Positions 18,426 through 28,702 of a stretch of 64,000 nucleotides of DNA are shown piece by piece. Where the stretch lies: contig CANGDL010000001.1 of assembly GCA_947452675.1 (NCBI GenBank), positions 1-64,000 of the forward strand, in the 5' to 3' direction. The translations under genes and the position numbers were made by a program. Numbering within the stretch: position 1 is the stretch's first letter; every line of letters starts with the position of its first letter. The stretch is from Microbacteriaceae bacterium. GTDB lineage: Bacteria; Actinomycetota; Actinomycetes; Actinomycetales; Microbacteriaceae. The notes under the pieces are model-generated. The model was given only the letters and a program-made list of their open reading frames with translations. It did not search any database and was not told where the DNA came from.

Positions 18426-21400
18426 TTCAAGAAGATTCTGGTTGCAAACCGTGGGGAAATTGCTGTTCGTGCTTTTCGAGCAGCTTACGAACTCGGAGCA
18501 AAGACAGTTGCTGTATTTCCTTATGAAGACCGCAACTCTACCCACCGGCTGAAAGCCGACGAGGCATACCAGATTGGCGAAATTGGCCACCCGGTTCGTG
18601 CGTATCTCGACGTTTCTGAGATCATCCGAGTCGCCCTTGAGAGCGGCGCGGATGCGATTTACCCTGGTTACGGATTCCTTTCAGAGAATCCAGAGTTGGC
18701 CGAGGCTGCCCGAGCTAACGGGATTGCCTTTATCGGACCGAGTTCTGAAGTTCTTGAAATGGCAGGCAATAAGGTCACGGCTAAAGAGTCTGCGATTCGT
18801 GCTGGAGTTCCTGTATTGGCTTCTTCGCCACAGTCAGCCGATGTTGATGAATTAATTGGTTACGCCGAAAAGATCGGTTTCCCGATTTTCGTCAAGGCAG
18901 TTGCAGGTGGCGGTGGCCGCGGAATGCGTCGCGTAGCCGAAGCAAAGGACCTTCGCGCGGCTCTCATTGAGGCTTCTCGTGAAGCCGACAGCGCCTTTGG
19001 TGATCCACGAGTGTTCTTGGAGCAGGCCGTATTGCGGCCTCGTCACATTGAAGTCCAAATCCTTGCCGACACTCAAGGAAACGTCGTACATCTTTTTGAG
19101 CGCGACTGCTCAATTCAACGTCGAAACCAAAAGGTCGTTGAGATCGCTCCAGCTCCGAAGATCACGGATGAACTTCGAGAGACTCTTTATCGCGACGCCG
19201 TTGCCTTTGCGTCTCAGATCGGTTATCAGAACGCTGGAACCGTCGAGTTCCTAATCGATACGGTTGGGCCGAATGCCGGCAAACACGTTTTCATCGAGAT
19301 GAACCCGCGCATTCAGGTTGAGCACACCGTCACGGAAGAGATCTCGGATGTCGATCTTGTGCAGAGCCAGATGCGAATCGCGTCGGGGGAGAGTCTGTTT
19401 GACCTTGGTCTGACGCAGGACAAAATTCAGATGCACGGTTTTGCAATTCAGTGCCGCATCACCACCGAAGACCCAGCAGCAAACTTCCGCCCAGACACCG
19501 GCAAAATCACGACCTACCGCTCACCTGGTGGCGCAGGAATTCGCTTGGATGGTGGAACCGTCTCGACGGGTGCCGAAGTTAGCCCATACTTCGACTCGAT
19601 GTTGGTCAAGTTGATTGCCACGGGTCGCGACTTCAAGACTGCGGTAACCCGTGCGAAGCGAGGACTTGCCGAGTTCCGCATCCGCGGTGTTTCAACGAAC
19701 ATCGCTTTTTTGCAGGCGGTTCTAGCCGACGAAATCTTCGCGACGGGCGACCTAAGCACCTCGTTTATCGATGAACACCCGGAGCTTTTCACTGCAAAAC
19801 CTTCGCAAGACCGCGGCAGCAAGATAATTTCTTGGCTTGCCGATGTCACGGTAAACCAGCCAAACGGGCCGCGTGGTCACCAGTTGACTCCGGCTGCAAA
19901 GCTTCCTTCAATTGACATCAGTGCGCCTGCCCCTTCTGGTTCGCGTCAGCGCCTTCTCGAGCTTGGGCCAGCCGGTTTTGCCAAGGCGCTCCGCGCTCAG
20001 ACTCAGGTGGCGGTCACCGACACCACCTTCCGTGATGCCCACCAATCACTCTTGGCGACAAGAGTGCGCGGGCGTGACCTCATCCAGGTTGCTCCTTATG
20101 TTTCTCGCCTAACTCCACAACTTCTATCGGTTGAAGGATGGGGCGGCGCTACCTACGATGTTGCGCTTCGATTCCTAGGAGAAGACCCTTGGGAGCGTCT
20201 GGCCGCACTTCGTCAGGCAATGCCAAACCTTTGCATTCAGATGCTGCTCCGCGGCCGAAACACCGTGGGCTACACGCCGTACCCAACCGAGGTGACCGAG
20301 GCCTTCGTGGCCGAGGCAGCCGCAACCGGTGTAGACATCTTCCGTATCTTTGACGCCCTAAACGACGTCGACCAGATGAAGCCTGCCATCGACGCCGTTT
20401 TGAAGACTGGTACCGCAGTGGCAGAGGTCGCACTTTGTTACACCGCAGATCTCCTAGACCCAGACGAGAAGCTCTACACTCTGGACTACTACTTGAACCT
20501 CGCTCAGCAAATTGTTGATGCAGGCGCGCACATTATCGCCATCAAGGACATGGCTGGACTCCTGCGTCCGGCAGCCGCTGAGAGGCTTGTGAAGGCTCTG
20601 CGGGAGCGATTTGACCTTCCAGTTCACCTTCACACTCACGATACTGCCGGTGGCCAATTGGCAACCCTTATGGCTGCCATCGGTGCCGGCGTGGATGCGG
20701 TCGATGTTGCAAGCGCACCAATGGCCGGAACCACGAGCCAGCCATCGGCCTCGGCATTGGTTGCGGCACTTGCTCACACAGAGCGTGACAGTGGCATTCC
20801 ATTGTCGGCGGTAGCCGAGCTCGAGCCATACTGGGAGGCCGTTCGCAAGGTTTACCACCCATTCGAGTCTGGTCTTCCTGGGCCAACCGGTCGGGTTTAT
20901 CACCACGAAATCCCGGGAGGGCAGCTCTCGAACCTTCGCCAGCAAGCAATTGCACTTGGTCTCGGTGACCAGTTCGAAAAGGTCGAGAACATGTATGCCT
21001 CGGCAAACGAAATCCTGGGCCGTCCGACTAAGGTGACACCTTCATCTAAGGTGGTTGGCGACCTTGCTTTGCACCTAGTCGCGGTGAACGCAGATCCAGC
21101 CGATTTCGCTTTGAACCCTCAGAACTACGACGTGCCTGACTCGGTTGTCGGCTTCATGGCTGGTGAACTTGGTGACCTTCCTGGCGGTTGGCCGGAACCA
21201 TTCCGCACCAAGGTGCTCCAGGGTAAGAATCCTAAATTCGGAGTTACTCCAGTCTCGGCTGAAGACCTGGCGTCACTTGTTGGTAGCGACTCGGCTATCC
21301 GTCGTTCGACCCTTAATCGTCTTTTGTTCCCAGGCCCAACCGCAGATTTCTTGAAATCTCAGGAAACCTATGGAAATCTTGACCAAATTGACACCGTTGA

Positions 21401-21830
21401 TTATCTCTATGGTCTCGAGCAGGGCCGCGAACACGTAGTTGAAATCGCTAAGGGCGTTCGACTCTATGTAGGTCTGGAGGCCATCGGAACGCCGGATGCC
21501 AAGGGCTACCGAACGGTTATGGCCACCCTTAATGGTCAGCTAAGGCCAATCAACGTGCGCGACCGAAAGATTGCGGTTGACACTGTGCAGGCGGAGAAGG
21601 CCGACACCGGCAACCTTGGTCATGTGGCAGCACCGTTCTCAGGTGTCGTGACCCTTCAGACTGTTGAAGGTGCGCACGTCGAGGTTGGCCAGCCAATCGC
21701 AACCATTGAGGCCATGAAGATGGAAGCAACCATAACTTCAAATATTGCTGGTGTGGTGCGCCGCCTAGCAGTTTCCAAGACCCAGGCGGTGGACGCCGGT
21801 GACCTGATTGTGGTCGTCGTCGCCGAATAA
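18423..21830 (+). CDS. pyc: Pyruvate carboxylase
   Basis: Biotin carboxylase (VKAVAGGGGRGMRRV), carboxyltransferase (VTDTTFRDAHQSLLATRVR) and biotinyl (IEAMKMEATI) domains. Confidence 0.97.
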   Translation: MFKKILVANRGEIAVRAFRAAYELGAKTVAVFPYEDRNSTHRLKADEAYQIGEIGHPVRAYLDVSEIIRVALESGADAIYPGYGFLSENPELAEAARANGIAFIGPSSEVLEMAGNKVTAKESAIRAGVPVLASSPQSADVDELIGYAEKIGFPIFVKAVAGGGGRGMRRVAEAKDLRAALIEASREADSAFGDPRVFLEQAVLRPRHIEVQILADTQGNVVHLFERDCSIQRRNQKVVEIAPAPKITDELRETLYRDAVAFASQIGYQNAGTVEFLIDTVGPNAGKHVFIEMNPRIQVEHTVTEEISDVDLVQSQMRIASGESLFDLGLTQDKIQMHGFAIQCRITTEDPAANFRPDTGKITTYRSPGGAGIRLDGGTVSTGAEVSPYFDSMLVKLIATGRDFKTAVTRAKRGLAEFRIRGVSTNIAFLQAVLADEIFATGDLSTSFIDEHPELFTAKPSQDRGSKIISWLADVTVNQPNGPRGHQLTPAAKLPSIDISAPAPSGSRQRLLELGPAGFAKALRAQTQVAVTDTTFRDAHQSLLATRVRGRDLIQVAPYVSRLTPQLLSVEGWGGATYDVALRFLGEDPWERLAALRQAMPNLCIQMLLRGRNTVGYTPYPTEVTEAFVAEAAATGVDIFRIFDALNDVDQMKPAIDAVLKTGTAVAEVALCYTADLLDPDEKLYTLDYYLNLAQQIVDAGAHIIAIKDMAGLLRPAAAERLVKALRERFDLPVHLHTHDTAGGQLATLMAAIGAGVDAVDVASAPMAGTTSQPSASALVAALAHTERDSGIPLSAVAELEPYWEAVRKVYHPFESGLPGPTGRVYHHEIPGGQLSNLRQQAIALGLGDQFEKVENMYASANEILGRPTKVTPSSKVVGDLALHLVAVNADPADFALNPQNYDVPDSVVGFMAGELGDLPGGWPEPFRTKVLQGKNPKFGVTPVSAEDLASLVGSDSAIRRSTLNRLLFPGPTADFLKSQETYGNLDQIDTVDYLYGLEQGREHVVEIAKGVRLYVGLEAIGTPDAKGYRTVMATLNGQLRPINVRDRKIAVDTVQAEKADTGNLGHVAAPFSGVVTLQTVEGAHVEVGQPIATIEAMKMEATITSNIAGVVRRLAVSKTQAVDAGDLIVVVVAE

Positions 21831-21836
21831 GTTCTA

Positions 21837-21884
21837 AAACGTTTACACGCCGGTCAGCTAGACTTGACCGGCGTGTAAACGTTT
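21837..21884. repeat. Perfect 20-bp inverted repeat, 8-nt loop (possible terminator or operator)
   Basis: AAACGTTTACACGCCGGTCA-GCTAGACT-TGACCGGCGTGTAAACGTTT. Confidence 0.95.
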
Positions 21885-21897
21885 GTGAATATTCACA
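21884..21897. promoter_or_regulatory. 14-bp perfect palindrome TGTGAATATTCACA, candidate operator
   Basis: Self-complementary sequence directly abutting the 20-bp hairpin, upstream of the MinD/ParA-like gene. Confidence 0.5.
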
Positions 21898-21944
21898 CGC
21901 GCTCTCATAGGCGCTGATACGTTACGAGATTAAAGGAGATCGGT

Positions 21945-23150
21945 TTGGCTATTTGGGGTAAGAAACCAGAAGATGAGTCAACTGACTTTTTGGCACCACG
22001 CCCGGCAACCGACATCACAGTCCAGAAGAGCCATTCGCTCGCTGAGATTGCTGTTGATGCCGGTGCAGTTGATGTGACCCCGAGCACCTCATCAATCGAA
22101 ATCATCGCGGAAGAGCCTCGTTTCCAAGCTCAACCGGAGACCTCTCTAGAGCCCGTCCGTAGAAGTAACTATTCTCGACGCGACAGCCTTCGAGGCGAGA
22201 ACTTCGACCAACCTGAACCTGCTGCAATGCTCACAGCAGATCGACTTATCGATGTGTCCGCAAGAAACCGCCCAGCACCCGAATCTGGCTTCCGTCGTTT
22301 CCTTTACTTCTTGTCCCTCAAGACAATCAACCTGGGTGACTCCCTAAAGGTTCGCGAGCAAAAGGCGATCGATGCTCGCATAGGCGCGGCACTCGAAGGT
22401 GGAGCAAAGTTCCTTCCTGTGCTCACCCGAAAAGGCGGTGTTGGAAAGACCACTGTCAGCACCTTGCTTGGTATGGCGCTGGCCCTTTCTCGTGAAGATC
22501 GCATCATCGCGATTGACGCGAACCCAGACCGTGGAACACTTGCTGAACGCGTAAGTAAATCAACGCGCTTCACAGTCCGAGACGTGGTTAACCGTGCAGC
22601 AGCGATAGACGGTTTCACTGATTTCTCGACAATGGTTTCTCGTGACGTTACTCGACTCGACGTGCTTGCTTCTGACAGTGACCCAATGCTTTCGGAGGCT
22701 TTCGATGAGGGTGACTACAACGTCGTGGCCGACATGGCAGCCCGCTATTATTCAATCGTTCTAACCGACTGCGGCACAGGAATTGTCCACTCGGTAATGC
22801 GCCCAACACTTCAGCGCGCTAATGGTTTGGTTATCGTTTCCGGTGGTTCAGTTGATGAGGCTCGTTTGGCCTCTGAAACTCTAACTTGGCTTGAGGCAAA
22901 CGGCTACGGCGACCTTGTTCGAAACTCAATTGTGGCGCTAAACACTGCTACTCAGGCAACTCAGCTGGTCAAACTTGATGAGATTGAGCAACACTTCAAG
23001 ACTCGCGTTCGTCACGTAGTTCGAATCCCTTATGACCCAGCCCTTGCGGCGGGTTCTGTGATCAAGTTCAAGGACCTGCGCAAAGGAACCCGCGATGCTG
23101 CTCGCGAGCTTGCCGCTCTTGTGGTCGACGGTTTAAACAGCCCTCTATAA
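21945..23150 (+). CDS. MinD/ParA-like ATPase with long N-terminal extension
   Basis: [22 protein letters not shown] Walker A variant; [19 protein letters not shown] start with SD AAAGGAGAT. Confidence 0.88.
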   Translation: MAIWGKKPEDESTDFLAPRPATDITVQKSHSLAEIAVDAGAVDVTPSTSSIEIIAEEPRFQAQPETSLEPVRRSNYSRRDSLRGENFDQPEPAAMLTADRLIDVSARNRPAPESGFRRFLYFLSLKTINLGDSLKVREQKAIDARIGAALEGGAKFLPVLTRKGGVGKTTVSTLLGMALALSREDRIIAIDANPDRGTLAERVSKSTRFTVRDVVNRAAAIDGFTDFSTMVSRDVTRLDVLASDSDPMLSEAFDEGDYNVVADMAARYYSIVLTDCGTGIVHSVMRPTLQRANGLVIVSGGSVDEARLASETLTWLEANGYGDLVRNSIVALNTATQATQLVKLDEIEQHFKTRVRHVVRIPYDPALAAGSVIKFKDLRKGTRDAARELAALVVDGLNSPL

Positions 23151-23154
23151 GCAG

Positions 23155-23652
23155 ATGACCGTACGAGAAATTCGCCTCTATGGCGACCCCGTTTTGCGCA
23201 CCACTTGCGACCCAATAAAGTCCATTGATGACAAGGTTAGGTCTCTGGTCGAGGATTTGATTGACACCACAATGCTTCCCGGTCGTGCTGGCGTCGCGGC
23301 TCCGCAAATTGGGGTGAGCCTTCGCGCATTCAGCTTTAATGTCGATGGCAAAGTTGGCTACCTAATCAATCCAGAGATTGTGGAACTAAGCGGCGAGAAG
23401 ATTTTGGTCGATGAAGGATGCCTATCGGTTCCTGGTCTTTGGCACAAAACCCCTAGATATCAAACTGCTCGTGCTCGAGGCATCGACTTGGACGGAAACG
23501 AAATCGAGCTGGTTGGCAGTGGCCTTATGGCTCAAGCGCTCCAGCATGAATGCGATCACTTAGACGGCATGGTTTATCTTGGTCGCCTTGAGCCTGAGGA
23601 GCGCAAACTTGCAATGAAGCGTCTTCGCGACACAGATTGGTTTCTGAACTAA
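23155..23652 (+). CDS. def: Peptide deformylase
   Basis: [21 protein letters not shown] and [10 protein letters not shown] motifs. Confidence 0.96.
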   Translation: MTVREIRLYGDPVLRTTCDPIKSIDDKVRSLVEDLIDTTMLPGRAGVAAPQIGVSLRAFSFNVDGKVGYLINPEIVELSGEKILVDEGCLSVPGLWHKTPRYQTARARGIDLDGNEIELVGSGLMAQALQHECDHLDGMVYLGRLEPEERKLAMKRLRDTDWFLN

Positions 23653-23668
23653 GCCCGTCGGGGTAGAA

Positions 23669-25495
23669 CTAAATAACTTCCGCAGCTTCGGTGGTCTCGC
23701 CATAAATTTCATTCACTGCGGAGGCAAAGTCACGAAGGACTGCATCGCGCTTGATTTTCAGCGAAGGGGTAAGGTGGCCAGATTCCTCTGTCAGTTCTTT
23801 ATCAATAATTACAAATTTCCGAATTGACTCGGCGCGAGAGAAGTGACGATTTACGCGGTCGATAGCCTTCTGAATCTCGGCGAGGACAATTGGTGATTTT
23901 GCAGCCTGCGCGAGGGTCATGCCCTTGTCTGCGCCGTTGTTGGCCAGCCAAATTGGCAGCATCTCAGAGTCCAAAGAAATCAAGGCGGCGACGAACGGTC
24001 GTTTGTCACCAATCACAACGGCTTGCCCAACCAGTGGGTCCGCTCGCAGGGGATCCTCGAGCGGAGCGGGCGCAACATTCTTTCCACCGGCGGTGACCAA
24101 GAGTTCCTTCTTCCGACCGGTGATGCTCAGGAAGCCATCGTCGTCTAATTCGCCGATGTCGCCGGTTTTAAACCATTCGCCTTCCATCGCTTCAGCTGTG
24201 GCCGCCGGATTGCGCCAGTAACCGCGCAAAATGTTGTTTCCGCGCAACCAGATTTCACCATCATCCGCAATCTTGATGCCTGTGCCTGGCAGGACACGAC
24301 CAACCTTCCCGATTCGAAGTGAATCAGGGCGCCCGATCATGGCGGGCGCCGTGGTTTCGGTGAGACCATAACCTTCGAGGACGATAAGCCCAATTGCTCG
24401 ATAGAAATGACCGAGGCGAGCGCCCAGGGGAGCGCCTCCGGACACAGCGTACTTGACCTGCCCACCCATCGCAGCGCGCAACTTTTTGTAGACCAGCAGA
24501 TCAAAGAGCTTGTGGCGGGCCTTCTGAACGAGTGTCGGGCCACTCGGCGTATCAAGCGCCTTTGAATATGCGATGGCCGCGTAGGCGGCCGTGCGGAAAA
24601 TCTTGCCCTTGCCGGCTGCTTCTGCTTTTTGTTCAGCCGAGTTATAAACCTTCTCGAATACTCGAGGAACCGCTAGCAAGAAGGTTGGTCGAAACGACAC
24701 CATCGCTGGCCCTACATTCTTTGAGTCAGGCTGATGCCCAACCTTCACTCCGCCATGCACGCAGAGCACCTCAATGAACCGTGCGAACACGTGCGCCAAT
24801 GGCAGGAACAACAATGTGCTGGCGCCCTCTGCGACCACCTGGGGCAACTCAAGGGTTGCATTCTTACTCAGTTCGACAAAACCGCGGTGAGTTAGCTCAC
24901 AACCCTTTGGTTTTCCTGTCGTGCCCGACGTATAGATGATGGTTGCCAAATCACGTAACTTTGAGCTCTTGCGTTTCGATTCAATTGATTCGTTCGAGAC
25001 TTCGCGACCATTCTTGATTAGCTGCTGGATGGCGTCAGATTCAATTTTCCAAACCTGGCGCACTAATGGAGCGCCAGCCTTGATTTGCTCAAATCTATTT
25101 AGGTGTTCGTCCGTTTCGAGGAACAAGGCCACGGCGTCCGAGTCAGAGAGAATCCATTCCATTTGCGATGGTGCTGAACTCTCGTAAATTGGCACCGGAA
25201 CTGCACCGGCATACCAAAGTGCAAAATCGATCAGGGTCCACTCAAAACGAGTTCGACTCATGATGGCAACAGCTTGACCGGGCTGAATTCCTGAGGCTAC
25301 AAGCCCTTTAGCAAGTGAGATGACCTGTGATTTAAAGTCCTTTGCCGAAAGATCAACCCATCGCCCATCCGCCTGCTCAACGGCGAACAGGGGGAGATTG
25401 GGAGTGCGTTTTACTCGCTCTTCAAGCAAGTCGGTAATGTTCTCGGTGTCTGCAGACACGACTAGCGGCTCGATGTCATAAGACTTCATCGTCAC
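23669..25495 (-). CDS. AMP-dependent synthetase / long-chain fatty-acid--CoA ligase
   Basis: TIIYTSGTTGKPKGCELTH AMP-binding motif; LEGYGLTETTAPA; GWFKTGDIGELDDDGFLSITGRKKELLVTAGGKNVAP. Confidence 0.94.
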   Translation of the reverse strand: MTMKSYDIEPLVVSADTENITDLLEERVKRTPNLPLFAVEQADGRWVDLSAKDFKSQVISLAKGLVASGIQPGQAVAIMSRTRFEWTLIDFALWYAGAVPVPIYESSAPSQMEWILSDSDAVALFLETDEHLNRFEQIKAGAPLVRQVWKIESDAIQQLIKNGREVSNESIESKRKSSKLRDLATIIYTSGTTGKPKGCELTHRGFVELSKNATLELPQVVAEGASTLLFLPLAHVFARFIEVLCVHGGVKVGHQPDSKNVGPAMVSFRPTFLLAVPRVFEKVYNSAEQKAEAAGKGKIFRTAAYAAIAYSKALDTPSGPTLVQKARHKLFDLLVYKKLRAAMGGQVKYAVSGGAPLGARLGHFYRAIGLIVLEGYGLTETTAPAMIGRPDSLRIGKVGRVLPGTGIKIADDGEIWLRGNNILRGYWRNPAATAEAMEGEWFKTGDIGELDDDGFLSITGRKKELLVTAGGKNVAPAPLEDPLRADPLVGQAVVIGDKRPFVAALISLDSEMLPIWLANNGADKGMTLAQAAKSPIVLAEIQKAIDRVNRHFSRAESIRKFVIIDKELTEESGHLTPSLKIKRDAVLRDFASAVNEIYGETTEAAEVI

Positions 25496-25590
25496 TCCTC
25501 AGCGCAGTTCGTTTCCACAACTCTAGCGGTCTTGTGGTCGCTAAACTTTGAGTTGCGAACGCAAGTTTCTTATTGAGTTAGAGGTCAGGC

Positions 25591-26541
25591 ATGCACGCAA
25601 TCGGAATCGATATCGGTGGAACAAAGATCGCCGGTGCGCTCGTCGATGCTCAGGGAAAAATCGTTTTTGAGGAACGCGTTCCTTCGCCTGCGGGTGACCC
25701 CGAAGCCATGGTCGATGCTGTCGTTGGGCTTATTAAGCGACTGTCTGAGAATCATGAGGTTATCGGAGCAGGTGTTGCCGCCGCCGGTTTCATCGATGCC
25801 GAACAGTCGACAATCATCTATGCACCAAACATCAGCTGGAGAAATGAGCCATTCAAAGCGAAACTGGAAGCGAAACTAGACATCCCGGTAATCATCGAAA
25901 ACGATGCAAATGCCGCTGGATGGGCTGAGTATCGCTATGGAGCGGGTCGTGGCTACAAGCACATGATTATGCTCACGATCGGCACTGGAGTCGGCGGTGC
26001 GGTCATTGCCGATTCACACATGCTTCGTGGAGGATTCGGTATCGCCGGCGAACTAGGGCACCTCCGCATGGTTCCGGACGGCCTACTTTGCGGTTGTGGG
26101 CAGCACGGCTGCCTGGAGTCTTATGCTTCTGGGTCGGCTTTGCTTCGCTCGGCGAAGGAGCTCGCCGCCTCTGGCGACCCAGATGGAAAGCGCCTTCGTG
26201 AGATCGAAGCTGAGGCTGGTCAGATGACGGGGCTTGAGGTCTACAAAGCTATCCTCGAACTAGACCCGGGTGCACTTCGAATTTTGAATGAGCTTGGAGC
26301 TTGGTTGGGTCAGGCGATTGGAAGCCTGGTGGCCGTGCTCGACCCTGAGGTTGTCGTGATCGGTGGTGGAGTAAGTGCCGCCGGTGATTTACTGCTAAAC
26401 CCAATTCGTGAGGCCTACCTGGCTCACCTCCCCGCTCGCGGCTATCGACCTGAGCTCAAAATAACCGCAGCGGAATTTGTGAATGACGCCGGCGTCGTTG
26501 GCGCGGCCGACCTAGTTCGGGTCGCTTTCCGCGACCGATAA
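25591..26541 (+). CDS. ROK family sugar kinase (glucokinase-like)
   Basis: IGIDIGGTKIAGALVD; GELGHLRMVPDGLLCGCGQHGCLESYASG ROK zinc motif. Confidence 0.92.
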   Translation: MHAIGIDIGGTKIAGALVDAQGKIVFEERVPSPAGDPEAMVDAVVGLIKRLSENHEVIGAGVAAAGFIDAEQSTIIYAPNISWRNEPFKAKLEAKLDIPVIIENDANAAGWAEYRYGAGRGYKHMIMLTIGTGVGGAVIADSHMLRGGFGIAGELGHLRMVPDGLLCGCGQHGCLESYASGSALLRSAKELAASGDPDGKRLREIEAEAGQMTGLEVYKAILELDPGALRILNELGAWLGQAIGSLVAVLDPEVVVIGGGVSAAGDLLLNPIREAYLAHLPARGYRPELKITAAEFVNDAGVVGAADLVRVAFRDR

Positions 26542-26578
26542 ACTAGAAGTTCGAGTCGAATCAGCGGAGGGAGGCGAA

Positions 26579-27268
26579 TTGGCTTACTTTATTTTGAAGA
26601 CTTTCGTCCTCGGCCCACTGCTTCGCGTGCTTTTTCGCCCTTGGGTTCGCGGGATGGAGAACATCCCATCCTCTGGTGCGGTCATCTTGGCCAGCAACCA
26701 TCTTTCTTTCTCAGATTCAATTTTTCTGCCGCTGATGAGCCGCCGCCCGGTTGTGTTTCTTGCGAAAAGTGAATATTTCACCGGTAAAGGAATTAAGGGT
26801 GCGTTGACCCGTTGGTTCTTCAAAGCTACTGGCCAACTTCCTATTGACCGATCTGGCGGTAAGGCTTCCGAAGCGTCGCTGAACACAGGTTTAGGTGTTT
26901 TGGCTCAGGGGCAAGTTCTGGGAATCTATCCCGAGGGCACAAGAAGCCCGGACGGCCGCCTCTACCGCGGCCGAACCGGAATCGCACGAATGGTGCTCGA
27001 GGCAAAAGTTCCAGTCATTCCGGTTGCGATGATTGACACTGAAAAGGTGCAGCCAATTGGTCAGAGGCTCCCGAAAATTCGTCGGATTGGCATAGTTGTG
27101 GGCGAGCCTTTGGATTTTTCTCGCTTCGACGGCATGGAGGGTGACCGCATCGTTCTTCGCGCGGTTACAGACGAGATCATGTACGAACTCAAGCAATTGA
27201 GTGGTCAAGAATACGTGGATGCATACGCGTCATCGGTAAAAGAAAAACGAGCTCGTCTAGCGCGCTAG
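26579..27268 (+). CDS. 1-acyl-sn-glycerol-3-phosphate acyltransferase (PlsC family)
   Basis: SNHLSFSDSIFLPL (a variant of the NHXXXXD motif) and YPEGTRSPDGRLYRGRTG. Confidence 0.93.
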   Translation: MAYFILKTFVLGPLLRVLFRPWVRGMENIPSSGAVILASNHLSFSDSIFLPLMSRRPVVFLAKSEYFTGKGIKGALTRWFFKATGQLPIDRSGGKASEASLNTGLGVLAQGQVLGIYPEGTRSPDGRLYRGRTGIARMVLEAKVPVIPVAMIDTEKVQPIGQRLPKIRRIGIVVGEPLDFSRFDGMEGDRIVLRAVTDEIMYELKQLSGQEYVDAYASSVKEKRARLAR

Positions 27269-27290
27269 GTGAGTCAGGCAGGAAATCATA

Positions 27291-28652
27291 ATGAATGAAC
27301 CAATAGTGAACGCGGACCCGACAGTCATCGCCGGCCTCGACAACTATTTGAACCTGCCTGCCAAACAGCAGCCAACATGGCCGGACGCCGACGAAGTAGC
27401 AGCTGTCCGAGCAGAACTCGCTGTTCAGCCTCCTCTAGTTTTCGCCGGTGAAGTCGACATTCTTCGCGCCCGCTTGGCAGAAGCCGCCTCTGGCAAGGCT
27501 TTCTTGCTTCAAGGTGGCGACTGTGCCGAAACCTTTGCCGATGCAACCGCTGATCGAATCCGTAACCGGGTGAAGACTCTTTTGCAAATGGCGGTTGTGC
27601 TTACCTACGGCGCATCAATGCCTGTAATCAAGATGGGGCGCATGGCTGGTCAATTCGCCAAGCCTCGCTCAAGCGATTCTGAGACTCGGGGGGACGTAAC
27701 TCTGCCGGCCTACCGTGGTGACATCGTGAACGGCTATGACTTCACGGAAGAGGCGCGAGTTCCAGACCCAAAGCGCATGCTGAAGGCGTACCACACGAGC
27801 GCCTCAACACTAAACCTTATTCGCGCGTTCACGCAGGGCGGCTTCGCCGATCTTCGTTCGGTGCACGAATGGAACCGCGGTTTTGCCGACAACCCAGCCA
27901 ATGCCCGTTACCAGTCGTTGGCTCAGGAAATCGACCGAGCAATCAAATTCATGGCAGCGTGCGGCGCAGACTTCAATGAGCTTCGAACCACCGAGTTCTA
28001 TGTCAGCCATGAAGGTCTGCTCATGGACTACGAACGTCCACTAACTCGCATTGACTCGCGCACCGGTAACCCATATTTGACCTCTGGTCACTTCATTTGG
28101 ATTGGTGAGCGCACGCGTCAGATGGATCACGCACATGTTGATTACCTGTCTCGAGTTAGGAACCCAATCGGTGTGAAACTCGGCCCGACCACTCAAGTGG
28201 AGGACGTTGTCGAGCTCATTGAAAAACTGGACCCCAACCGCGAACCGGGCCGATTAACTTTCATCACTCGCATGGGCGCTAGCAAGATCCGCGAAGAACT
28301 TCCAAAGCTCGTCGAAGCAGTTCGCGATTCAGAAGCGAACCCGCTTTGGATCACTGACCCAATGCACGGTAACGGAATAACCACGAAGAATGGCTACAAG
28401 TCGCGCCGCTTTGACGACGTCATGGATGAGGTTAGAGGTTTCTTCGAAGTCCACAAGAACGCCGGTACATTCCCTGGCGGAGTTCACGTTGAACTAACAG
28501 GAGATGACGTTGCCGAGTGCCTCGGCGGTTCAGACGAGATCGATGAGGCGGCACTTGAAGAGCGCTATGAGTCATTGTGTGACCCACGTTTGAACCATAT
28601 GCAGTCACTTGAACTTGCGTTCCTTGTCGCTGAGCAGCTTTCAAAGCGATAA
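27291..28652 (+). CDS. 3-deoxy-7-phosphoheptulonate synthase, class II
   Basis: LQGGDCAETFADATADRIRNRVKTLLQM, KMGRMAGQFAKPRS, WITDPMHGNGI. Confidence 0.96.
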   Translation: MNEPIVNADPTVIAGLDNYLNLPAKQQPTWPDADEVAAVRAELAVQPPLVFAGEVDILRARLAEAASGKAFLLQGGDCAETFADATADRIRNRVKTLLQMAVVLTYGASMPVIKMGRMAGQFAKPRSSDSETRGDVTLPAYRGDIVNGYDFTEEARVPDPKRMLKAYHTSASTLNLIRAFTQGGFADLRSVHEWNRGFADNPANARYQSLAQEIDRAIKFMAACGADFNELRTTEFYVSHEGLLMDYERPLTRIDSRTGNPYLTSGHFIWIGERTRQMDHAHVDYLSRVRNPIGVKLGPTTQVEDVVELIEKLDPNREPGRLTFITRMGASKIREELPKLVEAVRDSEANPLWITDPMHGNGITTKNGYKSRRFDDVMDEVRGFFEVHKNAGTFPGGVHVELTGDDVAECLGGSDEIDEAALEERYESLCDPRLNHMQSLELAFLVAEQLSKR

Positions 28653-28660
28653 AAATTTCA

Positions 28661-28702
28661 AATAAAAAAAGGGCGACCCAATCGGGTCGTCCTTTTTTAT
28701 TT
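28661..28702. terminator. Bidirectional terminator-like hairpin between convergent genes
   Basis: AATAAAAAAAGGGCGACCC-AATC-GGGTCGTCCTTTTTTATT with A- and T-tracts. Confidence 0.9.
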
